A DNA stretch of 64,000 nt from Pseudomonas fontis (GCF_028656955.1 NZ_JAMDGY010000020.1:62001-126000); one strand, 5' to 3'. Shown: positions 27,448 through 37,301, counted from the stretch's first letter. Translations and numbers: made by a program. The notes: generated by a model not told the origin, from the sequence alone.

Positions 27448-27597
27448 TCTATTGTGATTTCCAGTGGCGAATTTGTAACGGTGCTCTGCCGGCATGCGAA
27501 CGCAGCCAAGCAAGCCAAAGGGAGGCTACGCGGGTAGCAAGGGTGGGAACATCGCAAAACCGTCATCGAACATTTCAGGCACTGCACAGGCGGGTAT

Positions 27598-27780
27598 TCA
27601 CCCGCCCTTTTTCTGCAAGCGTTTCATCTGCGCGCTTGCCCGCTGGACCGCTGCCATTTTCTCCGGGCGCTTCATCTTCTTCCATTTGCGGATATCGTCC
27701 TTGCTACGCCCGCAACTCACACAGAGCTCGCCGCTCAGCTGGCACACGGCGATACAGGGATTGTCGATGTCCTTGGCCAT
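27598..27780 (-). CDS. Short DUF1289 protein
   Basis: A 60-aa basic protein with the DUF1289 cysteine pattern C9-x3-C13...C20-x2-C23 (NPCIAVCQLSGELCVSCGRS) and a Lys/Arg-rich tail. Function unknown; metal or Fe-S binding is predicted for the family. It lies 3 bases after a hypothetical gene, so they form an operon. A hairpin GGCGGGT-ATTC-ACCCGCC (27589-27606) overlaps its stop, with a T-run only in the rightward direction. Confidence 0.8.
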   Translation of the reverse strand: MAKDIDNPCIAVCQLSGELCVSCGRSKDDIRKWKKMKRPEKMAAVQRASAQMKRLQKKGG

Positions 27781-27783
27781 GGC

Positions 27784-28155
27784 TCAACCCCGCGATGGAC
27801 GCAAGCGCGCCAGGCGTTGCAGCCAGTTGCCGGCATTGATGCGTGCGCACTGTTCTTCGGAGTCGAAATGCACATGCCGCGCTACGGCGTCGAGGCTGAT
27901 TGCGGTCTCGGCCAGGGCCTCGGCCGTCAGCTCGACCATCCGCGCACTCAGGCCCTGGGCCAGTGCACGGTCTTTGCTGGCCTGGGTATCGAATACCCAG
28001 ACCACCACCAGGCTGGCGGGAAACGCGGCAAAATCCAGCTGGTGGGTCAGCCATTGAAACCCGGGGATTTGCGCCTTGGCGGTTTCACAGGCGGTGGTCA
28101 GCGCCGCTATCAGGTCGCGCTCGGTATGCGCCTGTTCGCGTTTGTTCATCGACAT
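27784..28155 (-). CDS. Hypothetical protein
   Basis: A 123-aa soluble protein, not recognised by name. Sequence is mixed alpha/beta (FAAFPASLVVVWVFDTQASK; ISLDAVARHVHFDSEEQC), with no signal peptide. ATG choices at 28155 and 28149 both fit. It precedes the short DUF1289 gene by 3 bases on the same strand; this pairing suggests a shared but unknown role. Confidence 0.65.
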   Translation of the reverse strand: MSMNKREQAHTERDLIAALTTACETAKAQIPGFQWLTHQLDFAAFPASLVVVWVFDTQASKDRALAQGLSARMVELTAEALAETAISLDAVARHVHFDSEEQCARINAGNWLQRLARLRPSRG

Positions 28156-28205
28156 CGGGGAGGCTCGCCTGCTGTGTGGTGCAAAGCGCCCATCATACGC
28201 GAGAT

Positions 28206-28254
28206 CCGTCAGCCCTCTTACCCGTCAGCCCTCCTAACCGTCAGCCCTCTTGCA
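28206..28254. repeat. Three short tandem repeats at a gene end
   Basis: Three copies of CCGTCAGCCCTC(T/C)T-type units of about 15-16 bp. On the minus strand the first copy contains the last codons and TGA stop of the glutamine amidotransferase gene, and the next two lie just beyond it. Confidence 0.7.
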
Positions 28255-28960
28255 ACGTCGCAGCCAGCTTGTCGAGAAACACGAACAGCTGCTGGTTCAT
28301 CTCCTCGTACCGATTGAACCTGAGCCGCTCGGGTTGCTGCACAAAGCGCTGCGCTGTCAGCGTGCGCAATTCGTGCTCGGAATGCGCGATCAGCAACTCG
28401 ACCAGCGCCGGGGTGAATTCCATATGGCACTGGAAGCCGTAGACCCTGTCGCTGTACTCGATGATCTGGCGCGGGCAGCCTTCACTGCTGGCCAACACGA
28501 TCGCTTCAGGCGTGAGCCCAGGCATATCGTTGTGCCAATGCCCAACCAGCGCCTGCTCGCCAAAATGCGCGAACTTGTCATGCCGGCGGCCGTGATCCGT
28601 AAAGGTGATCGGGAAACTGCCGATTTCCTTTTCCGGGCTGCGCTCAACCGGCGCGCCCAGGGCCTCGCCAATCAGCTGCGCGCCAAGGCATACGCCCAAA
28701 ACGCCCTTCCCTGCCTCGATGCAACGCCTGATCAAGGCCATTTCAGCCTGACCATCAAAATGCGCACATTGCGCCAGGGTGGTACCGGGCCCCTGCGGCC
28801 CTCCCAGGACGATCAGCAGATCGATGCCGTCCACCGACTGCGGCAACGCATCGCCAGCGTACACCCGCGAGAAGCCCGTGCTACAGCCGCGCGATGTAGC
28901 CCAGCCGAGCAATGCACCCGGCCCCTCGAAGACTTCATGGACCACAAAATGCAAATGCAT
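28241..28960 (-). CDS. Class I glutamine amidotransferase-like protein
   Basis: A 239-aa stand-alone GATase1 domain. The nucleophile Cys is C91 in GVLGVCLGAQLIGEAL and the oxyanion region is LGGPQGPGT. The His/Glu of the triad are in GFQCHMEFTPALVE. Stand-alone homologues include GMP-synthase-like and gamma-glutamyl-hydrolase-like proteins of unknown substrate. Start ATG 28960 with GAAGGAAC, preferred over upstream in-frame ATGs. It is divergent from the SleB-like gene. Confidence 0.85.
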   Translation of the reverse strand: MHLHFVVHEVFEGPGALLGWATSRGCSTGFSRVYAGDALPQSVDGIDLLIVLGGPQGPGTTLAQCAHFDGQAEMALIRRCIEAGKGVLGVCLGAQLIGEALGAPVERSPEKEIGSFPITFTDHGRRHDKFAHFGEQALVGHWHNDMPGLTPEAIVLASSEGCPRQIIEYSDRVYGFQCHMEFTPALVELLIAHSEHELRTLTAQRFVQQPERLRFNRYEEMNQQLFVFLDKLAATLQEG

Positions 28961-29164
28961 CACAACGTTCCTTCCAAGCAAATGACACTTACCAAAATAC
29001 ATGACACAAAGTGTCTTTGACAAGTTGCCGGCTGTCGCGATTCAGCACGGAATGTTTGAACTTCAGGGAGGTCGATTTTAGTAACACCATCGTCGCCAAC
29101 GATCAGTCGTTACCCGGCGCATGGCAAGGCCGGATCACCGCGCCATTCCTCAAAGGGCTCGACC

Positions 29165-29791
29165 ATGGACCTCACACGCCTGACAACCTGCCTGATCGCC
29201 GTTCTTTTGAGTGTTCACGCCATCGCGCAAGAACCGCCCAAAACCGCCACGGCGGCCGTCGCCGAAGACAAGGCCGAGGTCCTGGAACAGAAAGCCGCCA
29301 ACAATGCCCCGGTCAGTGCAGCCCCGGCCGCCGCAGCCATCACCCGTAGCGAAGTGCAGGCGGTCGACCCGGCCGGCACGGCTGCCGTGGACGATGCCAT
29401 CACCTGCCTGTCGCGCACGATCTACTGGGAAGCCAAGGGCGAAGGCGCCGCCGACATGGAAGGCGTTGCCAATGTGGTGCTCAACCGGGTCGGCAAGGAC
29501 GGTTTTCCTGCGACCATCTGCGCCGTGGTCAAGCAAGGCGCGGACAAGAAGGCCTGCCAGTTCTCCTGGTGGTGCGATGGCCGTACCGACCAGGTACAGG
29601 AAGAAACCCGCTATACCGTGGCCAAGGAAATCGCCCGCAAGGCTCTCAACCAGCAGCTTACCGACCGTACCGCCGGGGCCCTGTACTTCCACGACCGCAA
29701 TGTCCATCCCGCCTGGGCCAAGGAATACCTCAAGACCGCTGAAACGCAGAAGTTCGTGTTCTACCGGCCTCGCGATGGCAAAGCCAAATAG
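29165..29791 (+). CDS. SleB-type cell wall hydrolase
   Basis: A 208-aa secreted protein: signal peptide (to about residue 21, HAIAQ), an Ala/Lys-rich linker to about 75, then a hydrolase_2 (SleB/CwlJ) domain. The predicted catalytic Glu is E89 in LSRTIYWEAKGEG, followed by VANVVLNRV and CQFSWWCDG, standard for this family. It likely cleaves peptidoglycan as a lytic transglycosylase. It is 99 bp upstream of a CAP-domain gene on the same strand. Confidence 0.88.
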   Translation: MDLTRLTTCLIAVLLSVHAIAQEPPKTATAAVAEDKAEVLEQKAANNAPVSAAPAAAAITRSEVQAVDPAGTAAVDDAITCLSRTIYWEAKGEGAADMEGVANVVLNRVGKDGFPATICAVVKQGADKKACQFSWWCDGRTDQVQEETRYTVAKEIARKALNQQLTDRTAGALYFHDRNVHPAWAKEYLKTAETQKFVFYRPRDGKAK

Positions 29792-29890
29792 CCTTCGTGC
29801 CTGGCAACAAAAGCACGGTGCTGCGCACCCGGGCTGAAAAACAGCAGAAAATCACGCATCATGGCGGCACTCAGCTCAAGGGAGAGTTTC

Positions 29891-30742
29891 ATGCGCGTCC
29901 TGTCATCTACCCTGCGTATCACCTTGTTGTCGCTGGGCCTGGCATTCAGCGCCACGGCCCTGGCCACGGAAGAGACGCAACTGGTCGACTCGATCAACAG
30001 CTACCGCAACCAGACTCAACCCTGCGCTGGCCAAGGCACCATGGAACTGCCACCGCTGGCCAGCGACCCACGCCTGGTGCTTTCGGCCAGCAATATTGGT
30101 GACTTGCAGCAGGCCTTGGCACGCGCCAGCTATCCGATGGTCAATGTGCAGGCCATCAGCCTCTCCGGGCCTCGGGATGCGCAAGCGGCGATGAACGCCG
30201 TGCGCGAGAGCTTCTGCCAGGTCGTGCTTGACCCGCAGTTCGTCGACATCGGTGTCAGCCGCGAAGGCCGCGAATGGCGAATCGTCCTGGCCCGGCCGCT
30301 GCTGGCGGGGCGCCTCGGTGATTCGCAGAGTGAAGGGCAGAAACTGCTCGAAGCGATCAATAGCGCCCGTGCCACCCCGCGCCAATGCGGCGGGCAGCCG
30401 TTTGGCGCGGTGACACCACTGGCCTGGAACGTCACCTTGGCCGGTGCTGCGCAAGACCATTCGCGGTCCATGGCGAACAAAAATTACTTCGACCACAAGG
30501 ACCCCGACGGCAGCACCCCCGGTGACCGCGCCGAACTGGCCGGCTACAGCTACCAGTCCATCGGCGAGAACATTGCCGCCGGCCAGGACAGCGTGCGTAA
30601 AGTGGTGGATGGCTGGCTGGCCAGCCCCGGCCATTGCGCCAACTTGATGAACCCGCAATTTCGCGAACTGGGCGCCGCCTATGCGATCGACCCGAAAAGC
30701 GATGCCGGTATCTACTGGACGGCGATGTTCGGCACGCCGTAA
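29891..30742 (+). CDS. CAP (SCP-like) domain secreted protein
   Basis: A 283-aa protein with a signal peptide (MRVLSSTLRITLLSLGLAFS, cut near ALA). The C-terminal CAP domain (about 145-283) has DHSRSMANKNYFDHKDPDGS, GENIAAGQ, and GWLASPGHCANLMNPQFRELG, including the conserved His and Glu residues. The N-terminal 120 residues are a weaker, CAP-like repeat (LLDS-type NSYRNQTQPC). Bacterial CAP proteins are extracytoplasmic; their function is mostly unknown. ATG 29891 with GGGAGAG upstream. It may share transcription with the SleB-like gene. Confidence 0.85.
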   Translation: MRVLSSTLRITLLSLGLAFSATALATEETQLVDSINSYRNQTQPCAGQGTMELPPLASDPRLVLSASNIGDLQQALARASYPMVNVQAISLSGPRDAQAAMNAVRESFCQVVLDPQFVDIGVSREGREWRIVLARPLLAGRLGDSQSEGQKLLEAINSARATPRQCGGQPFGAVTPLAWNVTLAGAAQDHSRSMANKNYFDHKDPDGSTPGDRAELAGYSYQSIGENIAAGQDSVRKVVDGWLASPGHCANLMNPQFRELGAAYAIDPKSDAGIYWTAMFGTP

Positions 30743-30745
30743 GCC

Positions 30746-31453
30746 TCAGCCGCCAAGGCGTTCGTCAACGAACAGCCGGGCTTGATAGGTCAGTTGATCG
30801 AGGTGCCGGTCGCGCTTCTTCTCGGCCTCGGTCATGACCTTCTTGCCATGCTGGGCAAGCAGGTAGGCGTGGATCTGGCGCACTTCCAGGGAGCTGTAGA
30901 TGGGCGCCACATCCAGCACGGGGAGCAACCCGTCGGTGCGGTAGTCGCGGGTATTCATCAGCACCTGCGGCCCTCGCGCAGCCAATACCTGCAAGCCCAT
31001 GGCTTCGAAATACGCCACCTTGTTCACTGTGCAGGCCAACTCGACATGCGGGTAGCGCGCGGTCAACTGCTGCAGCATCGAGCGGGCAATACCCTGTCGC
31101 CGGTGAGCCGCACGCACGGCCATGTAGACCACGGCGCAGGCCTGGGCATCGTCGATCACTGGCTGGTACAGCACAAACCCGAGCACGGTTTCTGGGTCGT
31201 GCTCATCCAGTGCAACGATCAGCTCGACCGGCAGGTTGCGCGTGCCGTCCATCGCTTGTAGATAAAGGTGCACCTCGAAACCCACACCGTATTGGTACAG
31301 CTGATACAGCGGATTGCTCGGCGCAATGGCTACCTGGCTGACATCCGTCAGGTAGTCGATGACCATCTGCTGGACCTGGGCCTTGATGGTTTCGGGGGGC
31401 GGGGTGTGAAACAGGGTGATACTGGGCATCGCGCGACTGGCTCTGGGTTTCAT
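30746..31453 (-). CDS. GNAT family N-acetyltransferase
   Basis: A 235-aa protein with an acetyl-CoA-binding motif A: VVYMAVRAAHRRQGIARSML (Q/R-x-x-G-x-A) near residue 125, preceded by the beta-4 strand ETVLGFVLYQPV. A C-terminal extension of about 60 residues (HAYLLAQHGKKVMTEAEKKRDR) is charged and helical. Substrate unknown. It begins 44 bp after the giant effector gene ends on the same strand, but nothing shows it belongs to that unit. Start ATG 31453 is preferred (AGGCGGG) over 31429. Confidence 0.8.
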   Translation of the reverse strand: MKPRASRAMPSITLFHTPPPETIKAQVQQMVIDYLTDVSQVAIAPSNPLYQLYQYGVGFEVHLYLQAMDGTRNLPVELIVALDEHDPETVLGFVLYQPVIDDAQACAVVYMAVRAAHRRQGIARSMLQQLTARYPHVELACTVNKVAYFEAMGLQVLAARGPQVLMNTRDYRTDGLLPVLDVAPIYSSLEVRQIHAYLLAQHGKKVMTEAEKKRDRHLDQLTYQARLFVDERLGG

Positions 31454-31496
31454 GACCCGCCTATCATAGCGCGAGTCATGAGAAGGGGCCGTATTG

Positions 31497-34400
31497 CTAT
31501 GCGCCAGCGCCACCGGCATGGTTGGTCAGTTCGTCGATCAAGTCACGCTCGCGTTGATCTCGCTCCACCACCATTGCCTGGATTCGCGCACCGCTCTGAT
31601 CCGGCGTATCGCCCGGGTACAGGTCGCTGACGTGCAACACCTGGGCCTTGTAGACCTCATCGATCTGGGTGAATCGATCAGCGTTTGCTTCGCGCAGATA
31701 CGCCACCCAGAATTCCTGTCTGGCTGCAAAGTCCCGAAACGAATCCCCCTGCTCACCCTGACGCACCTCAGCCAGGGCCTCATCCAATTCCCGTGGGCGA
31801 AGATCAGCAAACGAACGGTACAGCATCTGGTTGGGTGGCCACGGCAGGTCCAGCTCTTGCGCCCAACGTAGCCGGTAGGCCAGACGCACCTCCGCTTCAT
31901 CACGCTCGCCGGTTTGAGCTCGGGCTATTCGGTCGAGCTCGTCAGAGCGGTAGAGTTGCTGCAGCAAACGGTATAGCGACGCCCCTCGCTGTTGCTCTGG
32001 TACATGAGCCAAGGCCTGATGGGTGAAGACCAGCGTTTCGATCTGATTGAACTCCATGCGGATGCCATCCCCGCAGGTCTCGTTCATCAGCGCACCTTCG
32101 GCAATGGCGTTGGTCAACACGCGCAGTTCTTCATCCTGCGCCGCCTCCAGCACCCGCCACACCCGCTCAATCAACTCCGGCCGGGTCCGTGGCCGGTAAT
32201 CAGCGGTTTCGCGCAAGCGCCCTACCAGGGCCAGCAACTGAGTAGCTTGGTTGCTACTTTCGACCTGCTGCCAGAGCGCTCGCTGACGCTCTTGCTCTGT
32301 GACATCTTCTGCCAGCCAGTACTCCTGCGCCGGCCTGACCTCTTCTTCACTGGATGCCAAAGTGTGTTCCGAGGAATGTGACGCGGTGTCAGAATCCTCA
32401 CCTTCCGACTCCTCGCCAGACGCCTCTGCGAACCTTGCACGCTCCAGGTGCAACGCATAGCCACGTTGATGCCTGAACAGTTCATGAGCTTGTGTATACC
32501 CAGCATCGGTGAAGCTGTTATTGCGTAGATCAATTTCTATGAATGCGTCAAAAGTACGCGAAAGATTCGGCAGAGACGCCGGTAGTTCCGAGATCTGATT
32601 ACCACGCAAACTCAGCAGTTCCAGCGGATCATGCAGTAATTCTTCCGCCCAGGTCGGCCATGCTGTGATACCCATCCTATTCAGGCTCAACAACTTCAAG
32701 CGATTGTGGTTCAAGGCGTTTGCCTGGGTTATGGCGCCGATGGTGTTACTGTCCAGCGCCAAGTGATTCAGGTTCGGCAAGCTGGCAAAAAAGTCGATCT
32801 GCGCCTGATCGATGACCACGCCCTGGTCGATAAACCTCAGCACCTCCACATTCTGCATCCCTGCCAACACCTGAGAAGGCAGGTTGGGCTGAGCATGACC
32901 CTGAAGGGTCAATTCCTGCGTTTGGGGAAACAAGCGCAAGAATGCATTGAGCCCATCGCTGCTGGTAAGCGGCGAATCCAGCTCCAAGCGGGTTACGGTT
33001 TGATAGAAGAATGCGGGCAACGTCCGAGAGAAATCGTCGACGTTGATCCTGCTAAATGACAACAGCGAGCATGGGTCGCCTTCAACCTCTGCCTGCCAGT
33101 ACATCACGACTTCATCGCGTGCGCGCTGGTGGGCTTGCCGGAGCTCAGCCGCCAGGCCTGGCTGCTCAACCCAGGCATCGATGCTTGCCAGCAGCGCCCT
33201 GTACCCCTCGCGCATGCCGTCAAACCTGACCTGAAGGTCTGCGGGGATATCCAGTGTGAACCTGTATCGCCCCCCTCTCCATTCACTGGTGCGGGCCTGC
33301 GTCAGCGCAGTACGAGACAAGGCGTTGCCCCGCAATGAAATATGGGTCAGCGCCTGATCGTCGTTGGCGGACTGCAACATGAACATCGGCAACTGGTTGA
33401 TATGGTTGTCTGCCAGGGACACTTCGGCAAAGTGCCCCAACGCATTGCTATTGAGCATGGCCGGCCAGCGCGTGAGGTAAAGTCGCTCCAACCCCAGGTA
33501 TTGCAATTGCGCGTTGGCAAAATGCCCCAGATTCAAACTGACATTGGTCAAGCTCAAGCGGTTGCCACTCAGGTCCAACCGTTGCAACTGTGCCAGCCCC
33601 CGCGCAGAGCGCGGGGTAATCAGTGATAGACGCCCACTGGGGCAGAGGATGTCCAGGGCTGCCTGCGACAGCTCCAAACCCAGGTCAGTCAGTTGCAGAT
33701 CCAGCAGATTGGGGAAAGCCGTGACCACCGCTAACGCCAGATTCACCAACGACGGCCTGGCACCCTGCACACTTTGGATCTGCAAGGCCGAAACATTCGG
33801 GAAGCGTTGGAAAAACCGGGTAAGTTCGGCCAGGTCGGCAACCCCGGCCAGAAAATGCTGCGCCGAATAAGGCACACCCGCTTCGACCATCCGGAACAAT
33901 TCCACTTCAATCAGTTCAAGCCCCTGCACCTGCGCGTAGAACCAGGCGGGCAACTGTTCAGGAAAGTCGGCGAGAGACGCGCGCCAAAAGCGTAGTGGCT
34001 GATAAGCCCTACCCAACTCGGGCACGCTGTTGACGCGCCAATGATGCTGCAACTGCCGCGCGATATGTTCGCGAGCGAGTGCCCGTGTACCTAGCGGGTC
34101 AGTCAGTGCAGCAGTGTCCAGGGCCCAATGATCCAGGCTTGCGCGCAGCGTTTGGCGTTCGTCCAATAGGCGGTTCAGCAGGGTATCGACTTCCACACGG
34201 CTCGTGCCTCTGCTGTATAGCGTGCGAAGCATCCCATCAATTCCCCCTTCGCTCAGCCCAAAATCAAGCACACGCAGCTTGTCGCGCAGCGAATCCTCGG
34301 TAACGTAGCCCGCCATGGCACCTCGACCACTCAGTGGATAACCGACGCGGTTGTCAGCCAGTCGCATCGGTGCGCGGAACGCCGGGTCGATCGGTTGCAT

Positions 34401-37301
34401 GTTCAGGGCCTCGCGCAGGGCCTCATCCGCCAGCATTGGCAGTTCCTGCAACGCTCGTTCGAGCTGTGCGCCCTGGCCAACGTCGGGAAAGCCCAGTGAT
34501 GAGCGTTGCGCATCAGGCAGGGCGTGCAGCACCGAAGCCAGCAGATCATCATTTCCGTGCAGGTGACCATCGTCGCTGTCGCGAGCCTGGTAGGTGTCGC
34601 CCTCCTTCACCAGCACTTTGCGGATCGGCGCTTCCGGCAGGCCGACGCTGTCGAGTAAGCGGCCGCTGATTGAGCCCAGGCGCACCTCCAGACGCACCTG
34701 CGCAGACCAGCCAGGCAGGTTGGCCAGGCTGTGCAGGATCAGTTTGTCTATGTCGTCGCCCTGTACCGACTTCAGGTACAGCCCCTCCCTGGCGCGGGCC
34801 AGGCGTACCTGCTGCTGGTAGATCCGCGCTTCTTCGCCAAGCCGAGCCGGCAGGCGCTGACCGGCGTTGAGTTGCTCCTGCTCTGCCGGGGTCGCGTGCG
34901 CCAGCAGCTCTTCGCCAATCGCCCTCGGCACGCCGCTGAACGTGCGTTGTATCAATGCGACACCCGGCTGCTCGGACACCTGCGAGGCCGCGTAGCGCGT
35001 GGCAAACAACTGGCCTTGTTGCGCCCGCACGCTGTCCAGCAACTGCTCGCGCAGACGCCGCAGACGCACCTCGAAAGCCAGTTGCCCGACGCCGGGTTCT
35101 TCACCCAGCAAGGTCTTGATCTGCACTTCATCCAGCGCCTGCAACGCGCTGGCGAGTACATCGCTTTCAGCCGCCGTCACCGTCACCTCCCGGCCTGCCG
35201 GCCAGCCGGGCTGTTCGCTCAACAGTTGCGCTTGCAAGGCTGGGTCGGCGCGAAAATCACCGGCCTGCATCTGTGCAATGAACTGCTCCAGCGCCTGATC
35301 AAGCTTGAAACGCTGCAACGTATCGATCAACAAGGCCGGAGCGCGTTCACCCTCTACCAGCACCCGACGCAACTGGTTTTCGTCGATGCCGCTGACCTTA
35401 AGCACCTGTCGGCCCAGCGCTTCGCCGACCCCGTCAGCGATCGGCCCCAGGCGTTTGAACAGGGTCGGCAGTTCCCAGCTCAAGGGCGCATCCAGCTCAT
35501 GCAGCCAAGCCCCCGCGCCGTTGTGGCGCAAGGGTGGCGGGTAGGCATCGCTGCGACGTGGGTGCTGCAAGCGATACGGCGCTGCTTCGGTTGCTGGCTG
35601 CACCGCGAATGTCTGCCCATCCAGCGCCAGCCACTGCTTGCCCTGGTAGTCATACAAACCCAGTGCATTGGGCGTCAGCCCGGCTGGCAGGACGATGTCG
35701 TGGCCGAAGGGGGTCAGATCCGGCTTCCACAAGCGGGTACTGCCATCACCAAGTTGCACGGTGCGCATCTGTTCCAACAACGGCGGTGCTTCCAGTGCCG
35801 GCACCGCTCCCGCGCTGGCTGCTGCGCCGCCCAAGGCCGCCATCAACGCGAGGTTTTCCACCACGTCCATCAGGTAGCCCCAAGCCTGTGCTTGCTCACC
35901 ACTGGCCAGGCTCTCGAACCCTTCGTACACCTCGTACGTCAATTGCACCGCGGCAACCACGAGCATTACCTGGCCCAACGCGGGCACCACGAAGCCGGCA
36001 ACATTGAGCAGTGTCAGCGCGGTTTCGGCGAAGTACAGCAGCTTGTCGTCGAATGACTTCTGGTCTTCCACAGCCGTAGGCACCGCGTGGAACAGACCAT
36101 CGTCCTTGAGCACGGCTATTTTGTGCCAGTAGAGGGCATGGAGTAACGGCGTGGGTATTGGCTCGTCACTCAGTTGCAACTTCGCCCGCGGGTCTTGCTG
36201 TTGCTCGAACCAGCCGCCGCTGTTCCACACCTGAAGGCTGAACACCTGCTCGAGCCGAGCGAACAACTGCTGACGATGACGCGCCGGAACAAAGCGTGCG
36301 AAGAACTGCCGGTAAGCCGGCTGCAGCAAGCGGTCACGCAGGCTGTCGGCAAAGTGCACAGTGCTGTCGTATTCCCGCAACGGGCACTGCGGGTCATCCG
36401 GGATATACACCGCCACCCGTTCCACACCCGCCTCATTGGCGCCACCACGCAGAACTACAATGCCGTTGAGCGCAACATCAAACAGTTGAACGCTGTGGCA
36501 GGTCAGCGCACTCCCCTGCCATTGCGCCGGCTGATTGCGCGCCAGCTGCTGCAAGGCCGCATGCAGCGGCTGCTGGATATGCTGCTGCAAATACGCCAGG
36601 TGGCTGTGCAGCAACAGTGCCGATTGTTCGTACTGGATAAACCGGCCGCGCAAATTGAACGCGGCGGCATCAGGAGCATCTCCAGGTTCAGACGTCGGGT
36701 GGAATACCGCGTCGATCAACCGCTGGTACTGCCAGCCCAGGTCCAGTTCGCGGCACAGCGCCGCGAACTGGTGCGGCTCGATGGCCAGGTGCTCGTCCGT
36801 TTCGGCAGAGTCCACGGGGACTTGGGCCAGCACCGCAGCCTTGTAACCCAGCCGGTTCATGTGCCACAGGTCCATGGCGCCGGGTTTGGCTTGCCATTCT
36901 TCGAAGTTCTGCAGGGCCGCTGCCAGTAGCGTCTGCAAGGCGAACTCATAGGGGCGGTTGCCCTCCAACAGGCGCGCATGGAACAGGCACCCCGTGCGTA
37001 CATCGATATCCAGGTCGAAACGCGCCTTGATTGCCGCCTTGAGCAAAGGTTCGGCGAACACATCCGGGGCCGGCAGATGCGCCAGCACTTCCTGCACCTG
37101 CTGCTCGTCGAGGCGATGGCGGGTGTAGATCTGCTGCACTTGCAGCAGCACGTCGGGGTGATTCAAGCGGGCCTGTTCAAGCCAGGGCAGCGACTGGCTG
37201 GCAGCCTGGCGCAAGGCTTGGCGAGTCGGCGCCGGGGCGCCGATCATCCAGGCAGGAACTCGTTCCAGCAGGGTATTGAAATGGGTGTTTGCAGCGGGCA
37301 T
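31497..37301 (-). CDS. Giant LRR effector with C-terminal NEL E3 ubiquitin ligase domain
   Basis: A 1934-aa protein. Residues 1-870 form a DUF6543/dermonecrotic-toxin-like region almost identical to the neighbouring paralogue; it contains two hydrophobic stretches (about 425-460 and 473-505) that could insert in membrane. Leucine-rich repeats occupy about 1190-1340 and 1440-1605 (LQRLDLSGNRLS, LELLSLRGNQISELP). After an acidic Ser/Glu linker (about 1625-1650), a helical C-terminus matches the NEL fold: WQQVESSNQATQLLALVGRL and ETCGDGI, whose CxD supplies the catalytic C1743 and D1745. NEL proteins of the IpaH/SspH class ubiquitinate host proteins and are delivered by type III secretion, which suggests a eukaryotic target. 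No secretion genes or chaperone are in the window. AAGGAT ribosome site before ATG 37301. Confidence 0.88.
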   Translation of the reverse strand: MPAANTHFNTLLERVPAWMIGAPAPTRQALRQAASQSLPWLEQARLNHPDVLLQVQQIYTRHRLDEQQVQEVLAHLPAPDVFAEPLLKAAIKARFDLDIDVRTGCLFHARLLEGNRPYEFALQTLLAAALQNFEEWQAKPGAMDLWHMNRLGYKAAVLAQVPVDSAETDEHLAIEPHQFAALCRELDLGWQYQRLIDAVFHPTSEPGDAPDAAAFNLRGRFIQYEQSALLLHSHLAYLQQHIQQPLHAALQQLARNQPAQWQGSALTCHSVQLFDVALNGIVVLRGGANEAGVERVAVYIPDDPQCPLREYDSTVHFADSLRDRLLQPAYRQFFARFVPARHRQQLFARLEQVFSLQVWNSGGWFEQQQDPRAKLQLSDEPIPTPLLHALYWHKIAVLKDDGLFHAVPTAVEDQKSFDDKLLYFAETALTLLNVAGFVVPALGQVMLVVAAVQLTYEVYEGFESLASGEQAQAWGYLMDVVENLALMAALGGAAASAGAVPALEAPPLLEQMRTVQLGDGSTRLWKPDLTPFGHDIVLPAGLTPNALGLYDYQGKQWLALDGQTFAVQPATEAAPYRLQHPRRSDAYPPPLRHNGAGAWLHELDAPLSWELPTLFKRLGPIADGVGEALGRQVLKVSGIDENQLRRVLVEGERAPALLIDTLQRFKLDQALEQFIAQMQAGDFRADPALQAQLLSEQPGWPAGREVTVTAAESDVLASALQALDEVQIKTLLGEEPGVGQLAFEVRLRRLREQLLDSVRAQQGQLFATRYAASQVSEQPGVALIQRTFSGVPRAIGEELLAHATPAEQEQLNAGQRLPARLGEEARIYQQQVRLARAREGLYLKSVQGDDIDKLILHSLANLPGWSAQVRLEVRLGSISGRLLDSVGLPEAPIRKVLVKEGDTYQARDSDDGHLHGNDDLLASVLHALPDAQRSSLGFPDVGQGAQLERALQELPMLADEALREALNMQPIDPAFRAPMRLADNRVGYPLSGRGAMAGYVTEDSLRDKLRVLDFGLSEGGIDGMLRTLYSRGTSRVEVDTLLNRLLDERQTLRASLDHWALDTAALTDPLGTRALAREHIARQLQHHWRVNSVPELGRAYQPLRFWRASLADFPEQLPAWFYAQVQGLELIEVELFRMVEAGVPYSAQHFLAGVADLAELTRFFQRFPNVSALQIQSVQGARPSLVNLALAVVTAFPNLLDLQLTDLGLELSQAALDILCPSGRLSLITPRSARGLAQLQRLDLSGNRLSLTNVSLNLGHFANAQLQYLGLERLYLTRWPAMLNSNALGHFAEVSLADNHINQLPMFMLQSANDDQALTHISLRGNALSRTALTQARTSEWRGGRYRFTLDIPADLQVRFDGMREGYRALLASIDAWVEQPGLAAELRQAHQRARDEVVMYWQAEVEGDPCSLLSFSRINVDDFSRTLPAFFYQTVTRLELDSPLTSSDGLNAFLRLFPQTQELTLQGHAQPNLPSQVLAGMQNVEVLRFIDQGVVIDQAQIDFFASLPNLNHLALDSNTIGAITQANALNHNRLKLLSLNRMGITAWPTWAEELLHDPLELLSLRGNQISELPASLPNLSRTFDAFIEIDLRNNSFTDAGYTQAHELFRHQRGYALHLERARFAEASGEESEGEDSDTASHSSEHTLASSEEEVRPAQEYWLAEDVTEQERQRALWQQVESSNQATQLLALVGRLRETADYRPRTRPELIERVWRVLEAAQDEELRVLTNAIAEGALMNETCGDGIRMEFNQIETLVFTHQALAHVPEQQRGASLYRLLQQLYRSDELDRIARAQTGERDEAEVRLAYRLRWAQELDLPWPPNQMLYRSFADLRPRELDEALAEVRQGEQGDSFRDFAARQEFWVAYLREANADRFTQIDEVYKAQVLHVSDLYPGDTPDQSGARIQAMVVERDQRERDLIDELTNHAGGAGA

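Noticed and set aside
27589..27612. Rightward terminator GGCGGGT-ATTC-ACCCGCC-CTTTTT
   Set aside because: It looks good, but no rightward gene lies upstream and it overlaps the end of a leftward gene, so I did not call it as a functional terminator.
28160..28260. CRISPR-like array
   Set aside because: Three adjacent units with no spacers; a simple tandem repeat at a gene end.
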